This document shows, in pieces, positions 56,013-64,000 of a DNA stretch of 64,000 nt. This DNA comes from Heliocidaris erythrogramma (lineage: Eukaryota > Echinodermata > Echinoidea > Camarodonta > Echinometridae): positions 29,469,927 through 29,533,926 of the forward strand of contig CM046870.1 in the NCBI GenBank assembly GCA_025617745.1, written 5' to 3'. A model generated the notes under the pieces. The model saw only the letters and a program-made list of their open reading frames with translations. It was not told the DNA's origin and ran no database searches. The position numbers and the translations under genes are program-made. Numbering within the stretch: position 1 is the first letter of the stretch; every line of letters begins with the position of its first letter.

Positions 56013-58197
56013 AAATAAAATAATTAAGAATTACATGAATATTTCATTTGGCTTTTCAATAATTAATTTATGTTCCTGTTCGTAAAAGGGTGGGACAACT
56101 TCAACAAAGCTTTTAATCCCAGTGGAAGCACCTGGAATGTGGTCTTCTCCCAATCCAAATAAGATATATTTTAATATTTATTTTAGAATGTTCTAGTCAT
56201 GCTTTCTCCATCTCAAAATAGCTCTGAAGCCTATTGGAGGAAAAATTTCATTATAGCTGGGGGCAGAAATGGGAATCTGCTGATAGTTCCTTGCGATTCA
56301 CCACGTACATGGAGCGACTTCCTCTTCTAAAAAGCTTCTATTGCATTTCGAAACCGTGTGGGAATAGAAATGATTACGGGTCTGCTATGAAATATGCCAT
56401 CCTGGATCCAGATAATGTTTCTTCTGGTCGTGACATTGCCTTAAATGGATTAATTTACACTCCTCTCGACGGTTTTAGCAGTCCAAGAAAAGAAAGGGCT
56501 GCAAAATCATAAGTCAAAAGTCGCTCTAAGAGGCAAGAGCTGTTCATCTGTTCTTGATATTGTTCTCAATGAATGAAAACCCTTACTGGTTCCCATGGAA
56601 ACGTTTGCTTTTGATCGTGCAATTGAGTCTAAGTAGTCATTTTACAGCATAATTTGGATTATTATTAGGTTACAAGGATCGCAGTGTTATCCTGCGTGCA
56701 GCTGTCAATTTAATTCAATTAGCTTTTATAACTGACAACTTATTTGAATGGGTCTATGAGAGTTTTGCTATTTCGATATAAAGTATATATTGTTACATTT
56801 AGTTTAAAGAGCACAATCGTTCATTCTCTTTCAGGAAGGATTTGCTTGTCAGATTTTGTTTCTCTTTGTTAACAGAATTCTGCTTTCGCTCCTGATCCTC
56901 TGCATGGTTTATGGGTTAATAATAACACGATCGCAAAGACTTTCGGAAAATTAACTCTGACAAGGCAGTTTCAGAAGCCTTGCTCATCACCTATTGAAAA
57001 TGTGCGAACGTTGCAATGACGTATTACGTAATTCGAACATGATTTATAAAATGGGAATACAGTGTGCGTCAATAAAAAAGGAAACCCATATTCAAACCCC
57101 AGTATCTTAAAGGTGTTACTCGGAGATGTACAAACAAATCAAAATGCAATAAATTTGGTATCAACGGAAAGGGAACGACGCGCTAAAACATTCCATCAAC
57201 ATTCGAAATCCATAGGTTTTCATAAATTAATATTATTCTGTTTCAAATGTGTGCCAAAATATTCGCATATTTTCGCCCCGCGAGCAGTTTCTTTTTCAAC
57301 CTTGGAAATGTGACGTAATACTCGGGACACACTTGCTTGCTTCTAGCTAGCTCACGATCACGTCAATACAGCGCGCGCACATAACGTTCAGGGTTCGACG
57401 TAAGCTACTGATTTCTTCCAACCTTTGAAAATCTTGTCGACAAAATGTCTTATTTTGGCCCTGATTCAGATGTTAGAACCTGGAATCACACCGTAATTCC
57501 ATCAATCACTGGGTGAATCACTGCAGCAGGCACACACACATATACGATATACAGCTACAGTACAGTCAAGTCGTATACCGTAAGCTAGCTGTCCCGAGAA
57601 TGTCGTCATTTTTCTAGTGCATTTGCATTTGTCCTATTTCTTATTTTATCGGACATTTCTCCGGTTATCTGCTTTAAAAACAAAGCGATATCATAATAGT
57701 ATCCTAATTTATAATGTTTTCTTGAATTCAAAAGGCTGCTTACTAAAATATTGATCATGGATGACTGCACACTGGCCATTTAAAGAAACATGTCAAAATC
57801 ATCTTTGTCCAATGTTTGGGCTGAATGGAGTTGCTTTCATTATTTGTGCGTGCATTCAACTTTAATGTAGACCATTTGACCAACCTTGGGTTGACCATCA
57901 ATTTCATTTAAAACTTGACAAATCTGACATGAATCAGGGAAAATGTTACTGTTCCGCTGTCCATGGTCGGATTTTATTGATCAAGGTGTTAAATAAAAGG
58001 ACACATGATAGGCTACAATGTGAGTATATTTGAGTAAATATATATGTACTTATTGCAACAATATTTAGGGATGAATCTGTGTGTCCTCTTTATTGACTCA
58101 CACTGAAGAATGGGATTTAAAAACTGCCCTTGAATTAATTTTCCGAAAGTCTTTGGATCCTTATTAAAGGGTTAAAATCCCAAACCCGTTATTTACA
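56013..58197. other. gene-free stretch
   Basis: A 92-codon frame at 56234-56512 has balanced composition but no recognised domain or splice context. A CpG-rich patch lies at about 57330-57420. Nothing is called. Confidence 0.4.
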
Positions 58198-58672
58198 AGG
58201 AAAGTCCACCCTGTCAGAAGAGTTGATTTTAATAAATGCATGTTAAAAATTTATGAATTTTTGAAGTTGTAATATATCAAACACAAATTATCAACTTCAT
58301 GACGTATCTTGCGAGATCCTCTCCCATTTGCTCAGGATAAAAAATATCATAAATTATATTTTTTTAGTTGCTAATGAAGAAATACATTTGTTTCATATTG
58401 GTTTTGTGTAAAACATATGTGCAATGATTATATCTAGGGTGCATGTATGATTGAATATTTTCTTGAGAGAAAATGGAAATTCACTATTTTTAGTACAGGG
58501 CAAATGGAAAAGGAGCTAACTTTGGAGTTGCCAATTTGTGTTTGATTGACTACAACCTCGAGAATCATAAGTTTTTTTATTTCTAATCAGATTTTGCTTA
58601 CACTCTCACTATTCTGTTTCTATAACTTTCTGTGTTTATTGAAATCAACTAAATACCATGGTGGACTTCCCT
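58198..58672. mobile_element. foldback element, copy 2 (475 bp)
   Basis: The ends AGGAAAGTCCACC and GGTGGACTTCCCT are inverted repeats. The long arms also pair inside: GTTGTAATATATCAAACACA on the left answers TGTGTTTGATTGACTACAAC on the right, and CTCCCATTTGCTC answers GGGCAAATGGAAAAG. It belongs to the family at 15410. No coding sequence is present. Confidence 0.78.
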
Positions 58673-59348
58673 CTTAAGCTATCAGACAACGATTCTACTT
58701 GCGAATACACCTCTCTTAAATTTGTGTGAAAACTGAACAAGTGTCTCTTATGTACTAAAATCCACATCTTGTCAGAGGTAGTAATGATGATCCGCAGATA
58801 TGGAAATCAAAAGACCCATTGGTGTAAACTGGCAAACAACTCTAAAATCAAATTGTCGAATTTTACAGAAACATGTTGTTAATGTTTATCACAAAAACGC
58901 TTCCACTTTTAAACCTTTGGAATTATTTTTAAACTATTTCTAGTTATAGTTCCAATATTTAAGTATTTCCAGAACGATCCTTTTCAAATAACTTTGCTGG
59001 AATGATTTTGTTCCTCATAAGGATAAAAAGAATATTTTAAAAAGCTCACGTTTTCTTTCTCATTTTTACCACCGTTCCCCTCTTTTAAGTTAGCTGGGAA
59101 TAGAAGCAGGTGACATGCATCAGCTGCTAATTAGTACGTCAGTTGGCTTTATGTTCCATTATATTTTGTCTTTACAAAGTGCTGTGCTCGTCAAATACAC
59201 ACAAATCAGTATAAAAAGACTGCATTATTGCGTCATAAAATGGTGACCGTGAGCAATAATGATTACGTCAAAGCGTTGCTGACAAAGCAGTTCGTATAGG
59301 GTTAAAGTGTTCCGATCCATGCAGGCCTATAATAGGTCCGATGCTTTT
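58673..59348. other. gene-free stretch
   Basis: Nothing recognised. Confidence 0.5.
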
Positions 59349-59539
59349 TGCACTCAAACTAGTTGGGTAAAATTTACCCAATAATTTGGCCAAAAGGGAG
59401 CATGCATGCTTGTTGGTTAATTTTCCACAATTATTGAAACATTTTACCTAATACTTTATAAAATTTTACCACAAAAACATGTATGTTCCCTGTTTTATCC
59501 AGTATTGGGTAAAAATTGTACCCAGCTTTTTAGAGTGCA
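59349..59539. mobile_element. 191-bp MITE with GGGTAAA inverted ends
   Basis: TGCACTCAAACTAGTTGGGT on the left and, read on the other strand, TGCACTCTAAAAAGCTGGGT on the right are inverted ends. Both continue into AAAATTTACCCAAT-like sequence. No frame is present and the target duplication is unresolved. Confidence 0.75.
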
Positions 59540-60657
59540 TTAATTTTTACCAATACCATCGTATTATATCTTAACATAATATGGGATGTCCATTATATCG
59601 TACCGTACTATACAATACATAACTGTATACATTTCTTCTTATTTTCTACTATTACATATTTCTTGGAATTGTTTTCCGACCAATTTGAACCATTTCAATC
59701 CCTTGCTACTTTGTCTTCATTTACTTTTCCTCCTCACACTTTCACTGAAAACGACAGGTCTTAAAAGTATAATGTTTTAGTATATGATGTCCTTCATATC
59801 TGACTCAATTCATTTGCTTCGATTTATGAATTCATATTTGACTTACAATATCCCTCTTCCCCTCGTTTCTGATTTGATTATGTTAATATCATACCCTCCC
59901 TCTCCCTCTCTCTCGCTCTCTCTCTCTCTCTCTTCCTCTCGCTCTCTCTCTCTCTCTCCCTCTCTCTCACCCACTCATTCTCCCATTCAGTTATCACTCT
60001 CTTGATGTATTTAGAAACGTTTCCTTGTACCTCAAGCATGCCCTTCTAGCCTAATATCTCTCGTCCTATGTGTGTTAAACAATACATATTGACTTACACA
60101 TTATGGCTTTTGAAAGGCCTGCGCACGATTTCCAATTTGCAAAGTGTACCTCAATAAATAAATGTCCTCGTTTTCTTCAGGCATGGATGTGGGTACACGG
60201 CCCCACACGAAATTGTGTATTTGTCCGTCTAATATGTGGCGTGGCGCCGTTATGCACTACGCAGGAATACAGATAGTTACGTGACCCGATTTTCACTTTC
60301 TCGCTCTTTAAGCCCTGATCTAGATTTTACGAACATCAATTCTCTTGGATTTCAAAGATTAAGGCATATTCTGACGCCTGGGTGCCATGAAGAAAATAAT
60401 TGAAAATATGAATAAAAATTTAGCTGTGAGAGGGAAGTTTCTTTGCAAAATCTGATATACGTTTCAGTTAGAGTTCTCGTCTCATACTATTTCCTTCACC
60501 CATTTTTTTTTATTAATTCATATGTGGCATTAGTATCTTTGAAAGTTAGATTTTTCAGTTTGTGACAACCCCGTATCATCATCTCTCAGGAAACTTCTCC
60601 TATACCCTGGGCCTGTACTATATAGCCTTAAAACAATAATAAAATCTTATTTTCAGT
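59540..60657. other. gene-free stretch with a CT tract
   Basis: A CT-rich microsatellite covers about 59898-59968. No gene is supported. Confidence 0.55.
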
Positions 60658-60905
60658 GGGAGCACTGTGGTATATTGGTGAAGACTCTTAACTCTCATAC
60701 GGGAGGTCCTGGGATCGATCCTCGCTGTGCGTTCACATCCTTTGACAAGACGTTATGCCGACATTTGTCCATCTCGAACTGGGTGAAATTGGCTACCTTG
60801 GAAATGCTTTGGTAACAGTGATTGCAGGGCCCTCAGGAACTGATGCTGATGATGCTTCCTTGGTTTAACAAAATTATCATAATTATCATTATATTCACTT
60901 CGCAT
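60658..60905 (+). mobile_element. tRNA-derived SINE
   Basis: The head GGGAGCACTGTGGTATATTG contains an A-box-like TGGTATATTGGTGA, followed by a B box GGGATCGATCC at about 60712-60722. The body has TTTGACAAGACGTTATGCCG, GGGCCCTCAGGAACTGATGC and GATGCTTCCTTGGTTTAACA, and the tail is ATTATC-rich. It is diverged from the other two SINEs but has the same order of blocks. Confidence 0.75.
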
Positions 60906-62156
60906 CACCTATTTTCTACGAGGTTTTATTTTCTTGTCTGATATAAGGTTACCCGACTAACTCCACACCGAATCGATTTTTAGTTGGCACTCATTTCAGT
61001 ATCCAATCGCTTAATGGTCCTCAATACCCAGTTACCATGATGATTTCATTCCAGTAGCCACGTCCATTCATCATGCTAGGCATTCACAGAATCATTTAAA
61101 CATTTGTCATTCGAAATATGCGATACATTCGGACTTTCCGTTCCATAAAATACACCACCACTAGAATATTTTAACACATGCAACAGACAACTCTGCCAGC
61201 GTGTAATTACCATGTGTGACGAAATTTGTTCATTTAAATCCTAGCAGTTCTCCAACAAATGGAGACATTATCCAAGAAGGGGATACTATTCTAGATTTTT
61301 TTTGTTACGATTAAGAGTGAATTATGTAAATAATGTCCAACTTTTGCATGTACTCAAACATGTCAGAATGATTGACTGAGAACTATATACTATAAGCCAC
61401 AGACTAATGGCATAGGCACTACATACATGACATACGTGACATATCTAATGTAAACTCGACACCAAATACTTGAAATTAGAGTTTCGTTTTGAATGGGAAT
61501 TTGCCCTAAGGTATGGATATAATATAAAAGCATTGGCTATGGTTTCAAGAAATATGAATGCAATTATCTGAAAGAAAATTTTTAGGGCTACAGGCAAAAC
61601 TGCTTCATATGGCGTGCGGAGGGTGTATAGCAAGTGTCAGGTTTCAATTGAATTCAATGACCAAGTTATACACATGTACAATTAAAGCTTTTTGACCAGC
61701 AATTTGCATGTGGAACGTTACTACGAGTTTGTAAAATATCATTATCAGGATTTTGCAAATTCAAAATCACTCCGCGATGCATAGTATAACAATGTACATA
61801 TTGAGTGCAGTCCTGGAACTACCCTACATTAGACGTGTGTTTTAAGAGTTTTATGGGGAATATTTCGTTTGTTCGAAGTGATCTGTAATGTATAAGATAT
61901 CTTTGTGTTTACAAGTGGTTTTACGAAGTTTGCTTTGATAGACAAGTGGCTGCTACCTATGTCCCCATTCTTTACTCAAGGCTGTGGGTATGATATACTT
62001 TATTGTGATTTAATCATTTAGCATTGTGTTTTAATTCTGCATGCGTTATTCGACTAATGTTCCAGTAAAAAAAAATGAATAGGTCAGCTCCCCTGTGCGA
62101 TGTATTATTGAAGAATTGGTTTACCTTTATTCTTATTTGAGATTAAATAATGTAGG
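60906..62156. other. gene-free stretch
   Basis: Nothing recognised. Confidence 0.5.
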
Positions 62157-62240
62157 GTATTACTACTAATAGCACGAGTATTAGTAGTAGTAATAGTAGT
62201 AGTAGTATCAACATCATCATCATCGTCATTATTATCACAG
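62157..62240. repeat. (TAG/ATC)n trinucleotide microsatellite
   Basis: Interrupted TAG, TAC and ATC units. Confidence 0.85.
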
Positions 62241-62773
62241 GCTTGGCATACGAATTTATCCAGTTTATCTTATATTTTACATACCCCGCCCCCCCCCTCT
62301 CTCTCTCTCTCTCTCTTAATGTCATGAATAGAGGAAAAAACGTGCATAATACCCTTACCTGAAACGTAGGAGTGTTGTATTTAGAGCAAATGGAGGCAAT
62401 GTCTTTGCCGCCCGAAATAGACGATAAATCGTCCTCATCCTTTTGGCGTATATTTTCTTAAGCAGTAGCATTCGGTCTGCTGCTCCATATCAAGCAGTCT
62501 GACCACACTCTTCGGCCATTAATATGTCACTGTATTAGGCCGAAGGGTCATCAATAAAGAGGGGATATGCTGACTGAAATATAAACAAAATTATGCAGGC
62601 GCTACATTTTAAGCTGCCTCAAGGCAGAGGTCGACTTTAACGAGAAACATTATGAGATACGAGTGACTTCGGAAAATGACGTTTGCAAGGTAGAATGATT
62701 AATAAAAACGAATAAAATATTAACGATTTCTGCTCTTAGCACTATGTCCCGCCATCGACCCCCCCCCCCCCCA

Positions 62774-62805
<32 letters not shown>

Positions 62806-64000
62806 CTATTTTATTCATCATACGTATTTTTTTCTTTTTATTCCCTCTTTACTTATGTGTATCTGTTTTATAGGTAAGATTTTAAGGTCTTATGCCCGAC
62901 AAATATCATAAACATAGGGCTTCCTAAAATGTGGACCGGAAGATGATTTCTAGCAGCTATAAAGCAGGAAAAAAAGAAGTTAAAGAATAAAACAAGAAGG
63001 GCGTTTTCTTAATGCCTGCAATCCTGAATTTGAACAATGAATTAATTGTTTTCGGAAATATTAATGACTATTACTACCCTAAACTTCTGAAATTTTAAGT
63101 AGCTTCACCAAATGTCTGTATCTTCAGAAGATGTGAAAATAGTAATCTATTTTTGATAGATTTCGTCTTACTTCTTTCGTTTACGTATGTGCATTTGAAA
63201 GAGTCTCCCGTTTGAATTACATGTGCTTCCTTTGGGGGAAAGCAGGCTATAGGTACAATGCCAATGACCTTTCCTCTCCTGGTTTCGAATCTTTAGACAA
63301 AATTCACCCTAAATAAGGATTCCTCTTGGAATGACTGACACACGCTTGTTTGCACTCTCTTCTCAGCGAAGCGCACTTTTTCCTTAGTGGAAAAGGGGCA
63401 GCTCTAACCTGAACAAAATTGACATTTTATTGCATATACCTAGTGCAAATCATAATGAGATTTTATTTGCTCTAGTGCATATCAGCCTAGACAAATTTGG
63501 AAAGGTTACACTTCTTTCTACAAAATACAAAGCAAGTATTAACTACATATGACAGAAGCAATACATATATCTGCATTCGAAGAATTTCTTGTGGGACAAT
63601 AATCAAAATTCATTGTCATACACCTGACCTTTTAGAGATGTTCTTTTACTTATTTGTACTCTGATCAATAACTACAATGTCCTAATAATTCGACATTTTT
63701 ATTACATCGCCAGTCCACGTTTACTACTAGTTTCAGCTGCCCAAAACTAACGGGGTCTGTTTTGTTTTTTAGTTTATTTTAGTTTTTGATAAAATTAACC
63801 GACTAAATACCATCTACTGTAAAAAGAAATCTAGATAATTATATTGCTTTTGTTCTTGCAGGGTTTTTTTAGGTTTAACTTTTTCAGTAAACGGCGTTGT
63901 AATATTTCTTTAATATTTTTATCATTACTTTACCTTATGCATTCATACTAAATGGCGTTTGATATTTTTATTACTTTTTGTTTTTAGTCCTTGTACATTA
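62241..64000. other. gene-free stretch with C and CT runs
   Basis: C9 at 62289-62297 and C14 at 62759-62772 each pass directly into a CT dinucleotide run (to about 62317 and 62801). GACGATAAATCGTC near 62420 is a small palindrome. No gene is supported to the window edge. Confidence 0.55.

Noticed and set aside
56234-56512. 92-aa plus-strand frame
   Set aside because: Composition is balanced but no domain, start context or splice sites stand out.
57445-57516. Short frame MSYFGPDSDVRTWNH... downstream of a CpG patch
   Set aside because: The start context is good and the first residues look protein-like, but it stops after 23 codons and no good donor lies inside.

Overview
This looks like AT-rich, gene-poor DNA of an animal nuclear genome. 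An echinoderm (sea-urchin-like) source is my best guess. It rests on the mix of Penelope-like elements with GIY-YIG endonuclease domains, several LINE lineages ending in short microsatellite tails, tRNA-derived SINEs with an AGCGCTATATAAATG-type tail, and many small inverted-repeat elements. No conventional multi-exon gene could be recognised. There is no bacterial signature, rRNA gene or CRISPR array. The only long open frames are retroelement reverse transcriptases.

Layout. 1-7.2 kb: mostly plain intergenic sequence, with a possible 3' UTR at the left edge and one weak coding candidate. 7.2-8.3 kb: a Penelope-like 3' end arranged as a large inverted repeat inside an (ATT)n tract. 10.8-21.3 kb: an ancestral array of three ~560-bp units. 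The second unit is split by an 8,081-bp element with TTAA duplications and CCCTTT ends (piggyBac-like), and the third by a 474-bp TA-flanked MITE. The 8-kb element carries its own passengers: a 431-bp element with 9-bp duplications and 27-bp terminal repeats, a foldback element, a 109-bp tandem array and a promoter-like cluster. 21.4-24.5 kb: a small MITE, then a 5'-truncated LINE with an open RT frame. 26 kb: an unassigned candidate exon. 27.2-28.9 kb: a second inverted Penelope-like element, broken by a LINE 3' end and by a 28-bp palindrome that splits its YIG motif. 30.7-33.9 kb: two decayed LINEs, the second with three layers of nested insertions. 34.5-35.85 kb: a promoter-like hairpin plus TATA box, splice signals and an 80-aa frame, either an unknown gene or an LTR-element 5' end. 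40.8-44.1 kb: MITE, SINE and tandem repeat. 48.4-51.3 kb: an apparently recent LINE with an uninterrupted 816-codon frame. 55.8-60.9 kb: two SINEs, a foldback element and a MITE.

The coding content acts mainly in retrotransposition: LINE reverse transcriptases with part of an AP-type endonuclease, and GIY-YIG nicking domains. The many short non-autonomous elements would depend on transposases encoded elsewhere. The insertions can be ordered in time because several sit inside duplicated sequence whose empty copy is also in the window.
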